Positions 34,785 to 42,405 of a DNA stretch of 64,000 bases are shown here, in pieces (the first letter of the stretch is position 1; each line of letters begins with the position of its first letter). The DNA is taken from assembly GCA_903822175.1 (NCBI GenBank), contig CAIJOB010000004.1, forward strand, positions 1-64,000, in the 5' to 3' direction. The notes under the pieces are model-generated. The model was not told the origin of the DNA, did not search any database, and saw only the letters and a list, made by a program, of their open reading frames with translations. Both the position numbers and the translations under genes were made by a program. This DNA comes from an uncultured Alphaproteobacteria bacterium (GTDB taxonomy: Bacteria > Pseudomonadota > Alphaproteobacteria > Caulobacterales > Caulobacteraceae).

Positions 34785-34844
34785 GAAAATGTCTCCGGAA
34801 ACCCAAAAACTATTCGAAAGAATGCGGCGGCTTATGGCCGGATT

Positions 34845-35669
34845 TCAGGTGCCTGTGTAGACGCCATCGCGCTTCTCCATGAACGAGGCGCGGGACTCGG
34901 CGACGTCATTGGGCGCCTTGCGGGCGTAGGCGAGGCCCGCGGTCTCGTAGCGCAGGGCGGCCTCGAGCTCCGCCTCGGTGTTGTGTTGCAGCACGCGCTT
35001 GGCCGAGCGCATGGCGATCGGCGGCCAGCGGGTCATCTCGTTGGCGTAGGCGACCGCGGCGTCGATCAGCTCGGCGGCGGGGACGATGCGGTTGAGCAGG
35101 CCCAGCGTCTTGGCCTCCTCCGCGCCGACCGCGCGGCTGGTGAAGATCAGGTCGGCGGCGGCGGCGTAGCCGACGATGCGCGGCAGGAAGAAGCTCATGC
35201 CGCTGTCCGGCGACAGGGACCGCTCGATGAACACCGTCTTGAACCGCGCGTGCTCCGAGCCGATGCGCACGTCGCAGGCCAGCGCCGTCGACATCCCCGC
35301 GCCGGCCGCCACCCCGTTGATCGCCCCGATCACCGGCTTGTCGAAATTGGCCCACATCATCGCCCAGCGGCCGACCCAGCCCATCTCGTCCAGCCGCTCG
35401 AACTGGCTCTTGGGCTCCGGCGCCGTGCCGCTGATCGCCTGGCCCGCGCCCATCAGGTCGGCGCCGGCGCAAAAGCCGCGCCCGGCGCCCGTCACCACCA
35501 GGGCGCGGACCTCGTCGTCGGCCTGCAGCACGGCGACCGCAGCGGGGACCTCGGCCATCACGTCGCGGTTGATGGCGTTCAGCCGGTCGGGGCGGTTCAG
35601 CGTCAGGATCGCGACGTGCCCGCGCCGCTCGATGGTGATGGTCTGATAGTCGACGGCTTCATAGGCCAT
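34845..35669 (-). CDS. Enoyl-CoA hydratase/isomerase family protein
   Basis: A 274-residue crotonase-fold enzyme. It has LTLNRPDRLNAINRDVM near the start, the oxyanion-hole segment GAGRGFCAGADLMGAG, and INGVAAGAGMSTALACDVR with the second hydrogen-bond donor. A Ser stands in the position where many hydratases have the second catalytic Glu (RSLSPDSGMSFFLPR), so isomerase or other chemistry is possible. GAGGA precedes the ATG at 35669. It lies just upstream of gcdH on the same strand. Confidence 0.88.
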   Translation of the reverse strand: MAYEAVDYQTITIERRGHVAILTLNRPDRLNAINRDVMAEVPAAVAVLQADDEVRALVVTGAGRGFCAGADLMGAGQAISGTAPEPKSQFERLDEMGWVGRWAMMWANFDKPVIGAINGVAAGAGMSTALACDVRIGSEHARFKTVFIERSLSPDSGMSFFLPRIVGYAAAADLIFTSRAVGAEEAKTLGLLNRIVPAAELIDAAVAYANEMTRWPPIAMRSAKRVLQHNTEAELEAALRYETAGLAYARKAPNDVAESRASFMEKRDGVYTGT

Positions 35670-35762
35670 GGCGCGTCCTCCGCTGCTTTTTTGGCGCTGG
35701 TTTCCGGAGAGCATCGCGCCGATCCCAGCGGGCGTCGAATCCCACATTCCCCGACGTCAACT

Positions 35763-35790
35763 TTGCAATTGCAAATCATTCTCATTGCAT
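35763..35790. promoter_or_regulatory. Fur-like box before the siderophore receptor
   Basis: The AT-rich string GCAAATCATTCTCATTGCAT (35771-35790) resembles bacterial Fur sites, and overlaps a perfect palindrome TTGCAATTGCAA (35763-35774). It lies 60-90 bases before the receptor start, where iron repression of a siderophore receptor is expected. Confidence 0.6.
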
Positions 35791-35815
35791 TGCCGAAACG
35801 GTCTAATTAAGAACG

Positions 35816-35838
35816 ACTCTCAATTGCAGTTTGAGAGT
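35816..35838 (+). promoter_or_regulatory. Inverted repeat over the leader of the siderophore receptor
   Basis: ACTCTCAA (35816-35823) and TTGAGAGT (35831-35838) are perfect inverted arms around seven bases, ending just before GGGG and the ATG at 35850. It could be a second regulator site or an mRNA hairpin beside the ribosome site. Confidence 0.45.
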
Positions 35839-35849
35839 TGGGGATATCG

Positions 35850-38330
35850 ATGCGTAGCGGTGGGTACGGTGTGGTGAGCTATCGCAAGGCGCGGCCGGCG
35901 CGGCTGGGCCTGGCGATGATGGCGGGCGCGGCGAGCCTATGCGGCGCGGCCCATGCCGCCGACGCCACCGCCGATGCGGAGGCGGCCCCTACCGTTTCCA
36001 GCGTGACGGTAACCGGCGGCGACCGTCCGCTGGACCACACCACCGGCCTTTCGGTCCTGCAGTCCAGCCTGCAGGACACGCCCCAGGCGATCAGCGTGGT
36101 CACCGCCGAACAGCTGAAGGCCCAGGGGATCAACAGCCTCGAGGGCGCTCTCCGCAACGTGCCCGGCATCACCATCGCCATCGGCGAGGGCGGCACGCTC
36201 AGCGGCGACCAGTTCAAGATCCGCGGCTTCGACGCCAAGGACGACGTCTATGTCGACGGCCTGCGCGACTTCGGGTCCTACACCCGCGACAGCTTCAACT
36301 ACGAAGAGGTGCAGGTCCTGAAAGGCCCGTCCGGCGCCGTGTTCGGCCGCGGCACAACCGGCGGCGCGATCAACACCATCTCCAAATCCGCCAAGCTCGA
36401 CGATTTCACCAGCGTCGACGGCTATGTGGGCGATGGCCGCTACTACCGCGCGCTCGCCGACATCAACCGCAAGATCAGCGACACGAGCGCGGTGCGGATC
36501 ACCCTGATGGGCAACTCCACCGGCGTGGTGGACCGCGACTTCATCTATTCTGACCGCTGGGGCGCGGCGGTGACCGCGGGCTTCGGCATCGGCACCGACA
36601 ACCGCCTGTCGGTCAGCTACCTGCACCAGCACGACCACCAGCGGCCCGACTATGGGGTGACCGTCGTGCAGCCGCCGGGCTCGATCATCGCGCTGCCGGC
36701 CACCGAATATGACGTGGCCGTCGAGCGTTCCAGCTTCCTGGGCTACCGCAACGACATCGACCGGTCCGACACCGACATGCTGACCGTGCGCTTCAGCCAC
36801 GACGTCAACAGCAAGGTCACCATCGCGTCGGACACCCGCTACGCGATCTATGGGCGCTACTTCCAGTACTCGACGCTCGACCAGTGCACGGCGGCCTGCA
36901 CCACGGCGCTGTTTGACGGTAATCCGGCCACCGAGGCCTTCGGCGGCAACGGCGGCCAGGGCCCCTACGACATGGACGCCTGGGGTCTGCAGAACATCTC
37001 GACGGTGAAGGTCGACTACGACGTCGCCGGCCACCGGAACCAGCTGATCGCCGGCGCCGACCTGTCGCGGCAGGTGAACAACAAGACGATCTTCGCCTAC
37101 ATCCTGCCGCCGGGCTTCACGACCCGCCAGGCGATCCCGCGGCCGCTGGTCAATCCGAACCCCAACTTCCCGGCGGGCTATTCGGTGTTCCGCGCCATCC
37201 CCGGCCAGAACATCGCCTGCCCCTCGACCACCGCCAACTGCACCACTGTCGTGAACGGCGTGACGCTCTTCACCAACACGCTGGGCACCGCGACCGAGAA
37301 GAGCAACGGGACGTCCACCGACGCCGGCCTCTTCCTCACCGACCGGTTCTGGCTGACCGACAGCCTCTCGCTGATCGGCAGCTACCGCGTCGACGCCTAT
37401 GAGGCCGACCTGGAGTCGACTTTCTTCAACAACGGCTCGTCCAGCCTGAAGGTCAAGCCGACGCTGAAGAGCCCGCGCATCAGCGCGGTCTGGGAGCCGG
37501 CCTCCGACCAGACCTTCTACGTCTCCTGGGGCAAGTCGCAGACCCCGCAAGGCACCTCGATCGTCGGCGCCGGCGCGGCCATCGCCATCACCGCCAAGGA
37601 CCTCGGCCCGGAAGACAGCGAGATCTACGAGGCCGGCGCCAAGGTCGCGATCCCACACACGGGGCTGGCCGCCACCTTCGCCGCCTTCGACATCAAGAAG
37701 GACAATGCGCTGCAGACCGACCCGGCCACCGGCTTCCTGCAGGCTCAGTCGGGCGAGCGGCAGGAGGTGAAGGGCTTCGAGCTTGGCCTGACCGGCAAGA
37801 TCACGCCCGCCTGGACGGTCAGCGCCGGCTACACCTACCTCGACGACCGCATCAAGCAGTCGTTCTCCAACTGCGCCGTCCCGACCACGACCACGGGCGT
37901 GCCCACCGGCGTCGTCTGCCCGGTTGGCGTCACCGCCGCGCTTCCGGTGCTGAACACCGTGGCCTTCGGCCAGCAGGTGGTGTTCGTGCCGAAGCACTCG
38001 GCGAGCCTGTTCACCACCTACGACCTCTCCAACTGGATCGGTGGCCTGTCGGTCGGCGGCGACGTCACCTACCAGTCCAAGCAATTCCTCGGCTATTCGG
38101 CCCGCAGCGTCAGCTTCACCGACCGCAGCAACCTGACCGCCCTGAAGATCGCCGAAGCCCCGGAGAACCTCACCTTCGACGCCTTCGTCTCCTACAAGAC
38201 CGGCCCCTATCGGTTCGCGATCAACGGCTACAACCTGGCCGACCGGCTGAACTACACCCAGGTGTTCGGGACCCGCGCCACCCCCTCGCCGGGGCGGACG
38301 ATCATCGCCTCGGTGGGCGCGAGCTTCTAG
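35850..38330 (+). CDS. TonB-dependent siderophore receptor (catecholate, Fiu-like)
   Basis: An outer-membrane receptor of 826 residues. A signal peptide ends near AAHAAD. The plug has LQDTPQAISVVTAEQLKAQG, LEGALRNVPGITIAIGEGG, FKIRGFDAKDDVYVDGLRD and VLKGPSGAVFGRGTTGGAIN, all typical of siderophore receptors. The barrel ends in RTIIASVGASF with terminal Phe. GGGG precedes the ATG at 35850. The PiuC hydroxylase gene starts 33 bases after the stop, the classic Fiu-PiuC pair for catecholate iron. A Fur-like box lies upstream. Confidence 0.94.
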   Translation: MRSGGYGVVSYRKARPARLGLAMMAGAASLCGAAHAADATADAEAAPTVSSVTVTGGDRPLDHTTGLSVLQSSLQDTPQAISVVTAEQLKAQGINSLEGALRNVPGITIAIGEGGTLSGDQFKIRGFDAKDDVYVDGLRDFGSYTRDSFNYEEVQVLKGPSGAVFGRGTTGGAINTISKSAKLDDFTSVDGYVGDGRYYRALADINRKISDTSAVRITLMGNSTGVVDRDFIYSDRWGAAVTAGFGIGTDNRLSVSYLHQHDHQRPDYGVTVVQPPGSIIALPATEYDVAVERSSFLGYRNDIDRSDTDMLTVRFSHDVNSKVTIASDTRYAIYGRYFQYSTLDQCTAACTTALFDGNPATEAFGGNGGQGPYDMDAWGLQNISTVKVDYDVAGHRNQLIAGADLSRQVNNKTIFAYILPPGFTTRQAIPRPLVNPNPNFPAGYSVFRAIPGQNIACPSTTANCTTVVNGVTLFTNTLGTATEKSNGTSTDAGLFLTDRFWLTDSLSLIGSYRVDAYEADLESTFFNNGSSSLKVKPTLKSPRISAVWEPASDQTFYVSWGKSQTPQGTSIVGAGAAIAITAKDLGPEDSEIYEAGAKVAIPHTGLAATFAAFDIKKDNALQTDPATGFLQAQSGERQEVKGFELGLTGKITPAWTVSAGYTYLDDRIKQSFSNCAVPTTTTGVPTGVVCPVGVTAALPVLNTVAFGQQVVFVPKHSASLFTTYDLSNWIGGLSVGGDVTYQSKQFLGYSARSVSFTDRSNLTALKIAEAPENLTFDAFVSYKTGPYRFAINGYNLADRLNYTQVFGTRATPSPGRTIIASVGASF

Positions 38331-38362
38331 CGCCGGCTGGGAGGTCGGGCTAAGGGCAAGCC

Positions 38363-39040
38363 ATGCTGCTGCACGTGGAAAACGTCCTGACGCCCGACCA
38401 GGTGGCCCACGCCCGCGAGGCGCTGGCAGCCCAGGCCTGGGTCGACGGGCGGGTGACGGCGGGCGAGCAGTCGGCGCTCGCCAAGCGCAACCTGCAGGTC
38501 CCGGAAGACGCCCCGGCGGCCCGGGAGCTCGGCGAGATGATCCTGACGGCGCTCGGACGCAATCCGCAGTTCGTCTCCGCCGCCCTGCCGCTGCGGGTCT
38601 TTCCGCCGCTGTTCAACCGCTATGACGAGGGCATGGCCTTCGACACCCATGTCGACAACGCCATCCGCTTTGCCGGCCCTGTGAGGTTCCGCACCGACCT
38701 CTCGGCGACCCTCTTCCTGACCGATCCCGGCGACTACGATGGCGGCGAACTGATCGTCGAGGACGCCTATGGCGAGCACGCCATCAAGCTCGCAGCCGGC
38801 GACATGATTCTCTATCCGGCCACCAGCCTGCACCGCGTGGCGCCGATCACCCGGGGCTCGCGTTGGGCGGCCTTCTTCTGGGCCCAGTCGATGGTCCGCG
38901 CCGACGCCCAGCGCAGCCTGCTCTACGACCTCGACAACGCCATCCAGGCGATGAGCGTCAAGGTCGGCCAGGGCGATCCGGCGGTGGTCAGCCTGACCGG
39001 GACCTACAACAACCTGCTGCGCATGTGGGCGGACGTCTGA
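38363..39040 (+). CDS. piuC: PKHD-type Fe(II)/2-oxoglutarate hydroxylase PiuC
   Basis: A 225-residue non-haem iron hydroxylase of the PiuC/YbiX family. Iron ligands H96 and D98 are in [12 protein letters not shown]157 is in [11 protein letters not shown], and the 2-oxoglutarate-binding Arg follows in [14 protein letters not shown]. These proteins accompany iron receptors and are induced by iron shortage; the exact substrate is unsettled. It lies in one transcript with the siderophore receptor. Length and motifs are normal. Confidence 0.93.
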   Translation: MLLHVENVLTPDQVAHAREALAAQAWVDGRVTAGEQSALAKRNLQVPEDAPAARELGEMILTALGRNPQFVSAALPLRVFPPLFNRYDEGMAFDTHVDNAIRFAGPVRFRTDLSATLFLTDPGDYDGGELIVEDAYGEHAIKLAAGDMILYPATSLHRVAPITRGSRWAAFFWAQSMVRADAQRSLLYDLDNAIQAMSVKVGQGDPAVVSLTGTYNNLLRMWADV

Positions 39041-39135
39041 CGCGCTGAAATTTTCGCGTAACGCGGTTAAGCTTCCGGCAACCCAACGCATCTGACGGTG
39101 TTGAACATCCGTAGAGTCCAGCAGGAGCTCGAACG

Positions 39136-39372
39136 ATGACCGCCGCCGCTTTTCACCTTCCGGAACGCCACCTCTCCCTGCTGGAGTTCGTGCGGCCGTT
39201 CCTGCTGCTGGCGGTCCTGGCGTTTCTGGCCGGCTTCGGCGGCTACCTGATCCTGGGCCCACCCAATGTCATGAGCCTGACGCCCTCGACGTCCGCCACC
39301 GCCGCGGCGGTGTCGCCGGAAATTCCCGCCTCGGCCCCGGCCACCGACTGGAACGCCCCCAAGCACATCTGA
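39136..39372 (+). CDS. Small membrane protein, unknown
   Basis: A 78-residue protein with one hydrophobic segment (PFLLLAVLAFLAGFGGYLIL, residues about 21-40) and an Ala/Ser/Thr/Pro-rich tail that would lie outside the cytoplasm. AGGAG precedes the ATG at 39136. I do not recognise it. Codon use matches the region. A separate promoter is likely, because 95 bases separate it from piuC; a large repeat element follows it. Confidence 0.65.
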   Translation: MTAAAFHLPERHLSLLEFVRPFLLLAVLAFLAGFGGYLILGPPNVMSLTPSTSATAAAVSPEIPASAPATDWNAPKHI

Positions 39373-39398
39373 GCCAACCAGCTCACCACATTTTTGAT

Positions 39399-39520
39399 CG
39401 TCATTCCCGGGCTTGTCCCGGGAACCCATGATCACGGCGTGTCCGGCGGACGCACGTCGTCGCCGCGCGCAACCTTCATCTCGGAGTTCATAGGTTCCCG
39501 GGACAAGCCCGGGAATGACG
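39399..39520. repeat. Inverted-repeat element, 28-bp arms
   Basis: Bases 39399-39426 and 39493-39520 are perfect 28-bp inverted repeats; the arm begins CGTCATTCCCGGGCTTGTCC. The 66-base middle is GC-rich and has no frame. The same arms recur at 41453, 54185 and 55220. This looks like the intergenic repeat seen widely in alphaproteobacteria. Confidence 0.88.
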
Positions 39521-39544
39521 TGCGCGTATGTTAACTGCGCGGCG

Positions 39545-40303
39545 CTAAGCGCCCCGCGCCACGAACCAGCCGTTGCGGAATCCGTCCTGCGCCTTGCCGT
39601 AGACGAAGACCTCACCCTCCGGCGTCGTGAAGCGCCCCCCGGCCGCCTCCAGCACCGCGTGCCCCGCCGCCGTGTCCCATTCCATAGTCGGCCCGTGGCG
39701 CGGGTAGATGTCCGCCGTGCCCTCGGCGATCCGGCAGAGCTTGATCGAGCTATCCATCGGCTGGCGGATGTCGAAGCCGTATTCGGCGGCCAGCTTGTCG
39801 GCGGTCTCCGGCTTCATGGTGTGGCTGGTCAGCGCGATGGCCGCGCCCTTCGGCCAGGGCCGCGCCCGCACCGTATGGGCGGCGACGCCCGGCAGCCGCT
39901 TCAGCGCCTCGCCGCCGGAGGTGTACCAGCTCTCGCCTGACGGCGGCGCGGTCACCGCACCCGCCACCGGCCGGCCGTTCTCGATCAGGCCGATATTGAC
40001 CGTGAAATGCGGGTCGCCGCGCACGAAGGCCTTGGTGCCGTCCAGCGGGTCGACCAGGAAGAAGCGAGGGCCGATGGCGTCGGGCGTGCCGAACTCCGAC
40101 GCGTCTTCCTCCGAGATCACCGGAATGTCGGGAAAGCGTTCGGCCAGGTGCTTGAGGATCAGCGCCTCGCCCTTCTGGTCGGCCTCGGTGACCGGGCTCT
40201 CGTCGGCCTTGTGCGTCACCGCCAGGCCAGAGCGCCAGAGCGGCAGGATCAGGGCGGCGGCCGCCTCGCAGATTTCGGCCAGATCGGCCCCGATGTCGTT
40301 CAT
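39545..40303 (-). CDS. cysQ: 3'(2'),5'-bisphosphate nucleotidase
   Basis: A 252-residue enzyme of the inositol monophosphatase superfamily that clears adenosine 3',5'-bisphosphate left by sulphate assimilation and sulfotransferases. Metal-binding signatures are VISEEDASE, FFLVDPLDGTKAFV and the C-terminal GPTMEWDTAAGHAVLEAAGG, and the CysQ-specific start shows TADQ-like PVTEADQKGEALI. The ATG at 40303 matches the family. A sulfotransferase gene lies about 12 kb away and would produce its substrate. The gene is divergent from chpT. Confidence 0.88.
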   Translation of the reverse strand: MNDIGADLAEICEAAAALILPLWRSGLAVTHKADESPVTEADQKGEALILKHLAERFPDIPVISEEDASEFGTPDAIGPRFFLVDPLDGTKAFVRGDPHFTVNIGLIENGRPVAGAVTAPPSGESWYTSGGEALKRLPGVAAHTVRARPWPKGAAIALTSHTMKPETADKLAAEYGFDIRQPMDSSIKLCRIAEGTADIYPRHGPTMEWDTAAGHAVLEAAGGRFTTPEGEVFVYGKAQDGFRNGWFVARGA

Positions 40304-40398
40304 GCCTAAGCTTGCGCTCTTAATGCTTTGGAAGGTGGGCTGTCTTACGGACCCCCAACGGTTTTCCAAAGACTCAAATCACGACAAGGTCCCGCGCC

Positions 40399-41055
40399 AT
40401 GAGCGAAGCGACTACCCCCACAGCCCCGATCCGCCCCGCCGAACTGGCGGCCTTTCTGGCCGCGCGGATGTGCCATGACTTCATCAGCCCGGCGAGCGCC
40501 ATCGTCTCGGGCCTGGACCTGCTGGAAGACCCGACCGCCCAGGACATGCGCGAGGACGCCATGGGCCTGATCGGGACCTCGGCGCGGAAACTCGCCGACC
40601 TGCTGGCCTTCACCCGCGTGGCCTTCGGCGCCTCCGCCTCGGCGGAGACCTTCGACACCCGCGAGCTGGAAAAGCTGGCCCGCGGGGTCTTTGGCCACAT
40701 GCGCGCCGAGCTCGACTGGCAGGTGGAACTGGCTGGCGTGAACAAGCCCGCCGCCCGCACACTGCTGAACCTCGCCCAGATGGCCGGGCAGGCGCTCCCC
40801 ACCGGCGGCAACGCCCGGATCCGCGCGGTCGAGGAAGGCGCCTCCATCGCCATCGCCGTCGAGGCTGTCGGCCCACGCGCGCGCCTCCGCCCCGAGGTGC
40901 TGGGCGGCCTGCAGGGCGAGGGCCCGGGCGAAGGCCTGCACGGCCACTGGGTCCAGGCCCGCTACGTCCACCTGTTCATCACCGACGCCGGCGGCCGCAT
41001 CTTCGCCGAGGTGGCCGAGGAGAAGGTCACCCTGGCGGCGACGATTCCCGCCTGA
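40399..41055 (+). CDS. chpT: Histidine phosphotransferase ChpT
   Basis: A 218-residue phosphotransferase that relays phosphate from the hybrid kinase CckA to CtrA and CpdR, driving the cell cycle of Caulobacter relatives. The phosphorylated H26 lies in the family signature MCHDFISPASAIVSGLDLLE, followed by SARKLADLLAFTRVAFGASA. The C-terminal part is a degenerate ATPase-like domain (GPRARLRPEVLGGL) that does not bind ATP. It is single-copy and typical of alphaproteobacteria. The ATG at 40399 fits. The gene stands alone and is divergent from cysQ. Confidence 0.95.
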   Translation: MSEATTPTAPIRPAELAAFLAARMCHDFISPASAIVSGLDLLEDPTAQDMREDAMGLIGTSARKLADLLAFTRVAFGASASAETFDTRELEKLARGVFGHMRAELDWQVELAGVNKPAARTLLNLAQMAGQALPTGGNARIRAVEEGASIAIAVEAVGPRARLRPEVLGGLQGEGPGEGLHGHWVQARYVHLFITDAGGRIFAEVAEEKVTLAATIPA

Positions 41056-41065
41056 GCCTTGGCGG

Positions 41066-41458
41066 CTAACGACAGGCTGGCGGGTGCAGCAGCACCACGA
41101 TCAACGCCACCCAGACGCCGCTCTTGAGGATCAGCAGCAAGGCCCAGAAAGCCCGGCTCTTCATCAGCTTCTCGCCGAACCCCGTCTTCCTTCGCCGTTC
41201 CCAGATCGGCTTGCGCGGATCGTTCTCGACCCGCTCGAGCGGCGCGGCGGCGAAGCGATGCAGGCTGGGCGTGGAGCCGGGTTGTCCGGCTTCGAGGGAA
41301 GCCCCGAAGCGGGCCACATAGTATTCCAGGGCGCCGCCGTCGCGCTCAGGCTGAACCACCACGCCACACTCAGAATCCTCGCCCGCTGAGCCGGCGATCC
41401 TGACGAACGCACGTGTTCCGAAGAAGTTGAGCCGCTTGACGCCCCCTGTGTTCGTCAT
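41066..41458 (-). CDS. Hypothetical protein with a C-terminal membrane segment
   Basis: A 130-residue frame that I do not recognise. It has a basic, Pro-containing middle (NDPRKPIWERRRKTGFGEK) and one C-terminal hydrophobic helix (FWALLLILKSGVWVALIVVL), so it could be a tail-anchored protein. The start is uncertain: the ATG at 41458 lies inside a repeat element, and the next Met in frame is near the membrane segment. It is convergent with chpT, 11 bases away. Moderate support only. Confidence 0.5.
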   Translation of the reverse strand: MTNTGGVKRLNFFGTRAFVRIAGSAGEDSECGVVVQPERDGGALEYYVARFGASLEAGQPGSTPSLHRFAAAPLERVENDPRKPIWERRRKTGFGEKLMKSRAFWALLLILKSGVWVALIVVLLHPPACR

Positions 41459-41483
41459 TCCCGGGCTTGTCCCGGGAATGACG
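41453..41483. repeat. Solo palindromic remnant of the 28-bp-arm repeat
   Basis: CGTCATTCCCGGG and CCCGGGAATGACG flank CTTGT, a perfect 13-bp stem with a five-base loop. It joins the outer ends of the longer element without its middle, like a deleted copy. It overlaps the first codons of the hypothetical gene read from 41458. Confidence 0.8.
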
Positions 41484-41505
41484 AGAGAGATGGAGCGGAA
41501 GCTCT

Positions 41506-41883
41506 CTAGCGCTTGGGTGGCGGCGGCGGGCTGAAGAGGCCCACGATCACCGCGGTCAGGATCTTGGGGTTCTTCAACGCCAGGGTCACCGCGGCGGCGG
41601 CGGCGACCGTGGCGGCGCCGGCGGCGATCACCGGGCGCTCACGGGCCAGGTCGATCAGCTTGGCGGCGAGGCTCGGCGGCTCGCCCTTGAGAGGCTTTGG
41701 CGGCTTGGCCTTCATGGTCACGACAAGGGCGATGACCAGGGCGATCAGGGCCACGATCCCAGCCACCGCGGCAGCGGCCCAGGCGGGTCCGATCAGGTCG
41801 CGCAGCCCCGCGTAGATCGCGAAGGCGATGGCGACCATGCAGATCGCCGCCGCCGCCGCGATGGCGGCGACCGCGGCGATCAT
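41506..41883 (-). CDS. Small membrane protein, holin-superfamily-like
   Basis: A 125-residue Ala-rich protein with two N-terminal membrane helices (MIAAVAAIAAAAAICMVAIA and WAAAAVAGIVALIALVIALV), a basic linker (KAKPPKPLKGEPPSLAAKLI), a third hydrophobic stretch and a Pro-rich end. It resembles the phage-holin/DUF1469-like proteins that sit next to DUF883 genes in many proteobacteria. The DUF883 gene is 48 bases upstream on the same strand. Its role is probably envelope stress or membrane organisation, by neighbourhood only. Confidence 0.75.
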   Translation of the reverse strand: MIAAVAAIAAAAAICMVAIAFAIYAGLRDLIGPAWAAAAVAGIVALIALVIALVVTMKAKPPKPLKGEPPSLAAKLIDLARERPVIAAGAATVAAAAAVTLALKNPKILTAVIVGLFSPPPPPKR

Positions 41884-41931
41884 GCCGGCGAACTTCGAAA
41901 AAATGACAGCCCCCGAGGTGGTTTGTGGGGC

Positions 41932-42258
41932 TTAACGGCGCGAGGAGGCGGCGGAGAGCAGCAGGCCGATCAGCACGCCGACGCCAAGGGCGGCGCCGGT
42001 GGCGGCCAGGGGCCGTTCCTTGATCCGCTCGCTGGCGTACTGCTGCGCCTGGTCGATCTGCTGGCCGGCGGTGTCGGAGTAGGCGCGCGTCTGGGCGCGG
42101 ATCTGCTCGATCCCTTCGGTCACCGCGCGCTCCAGGCGCTTGGCGGCGTCGGCGAAGGAACGCTGGGCGTCGGCGGACGCTTTGGTGGCGGCTTCGGCGG
42201 CTGAATTGACCGCAGCCTTGGTTTCGTCGGCGGCGTAGTCAACGCTGTTCGCGGGCAT
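41932..42258 (-). CDS. DUF883 (ElaB-like) protein
   Basis: A 108-residue protein with a long amphipathic coiled coil (SADAQRSFADAAKRLERAVT and EQIRAQTRAYSDTAGQQIDQ), the domain mark SERIKERPLAATGAALGVGV and one C-terminal membrane helix, ending in SSRR. E. coli members ElaB and YqjD bind ribosomes at the inner membrane in stationary phase. GGAG precedes the ATG at 42258. It heads a probable two-gene unit with the small membrane protein and is divergent from the HWE kinase. Confidence 0.88.
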   Translation of the reverse strand: MPANSVDYAADETKAAVNSAAEAATKASADAQRSFADAAKRLERAVTEGIEQIRAQTRAYSDTAGQQIDQAQQYASERIKERPLAATGAALGVGVLIGLLLSAASSRR

Positions 42259-42405
42259 AGGGAAGTCTCCGAAGTGTGAGGCCCCGGCGGACGACGGGGA
42301 TTTCCAAGGCTAACGTTGACTATCCTAGCCGGTTCCAGCCATCGCCGCAAAGCTGGCAGCACGGTTCTGGTCGCGCTCTTCGACCGCCCACCCTATGTTG
42401 ACGAA

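Noticed and set aside
39052..39070. TAAC/TTAA words after piuC as a CtrA box for the small membrane protein.
   Set aside because: The spacing between half-sites is four bases, not seven.
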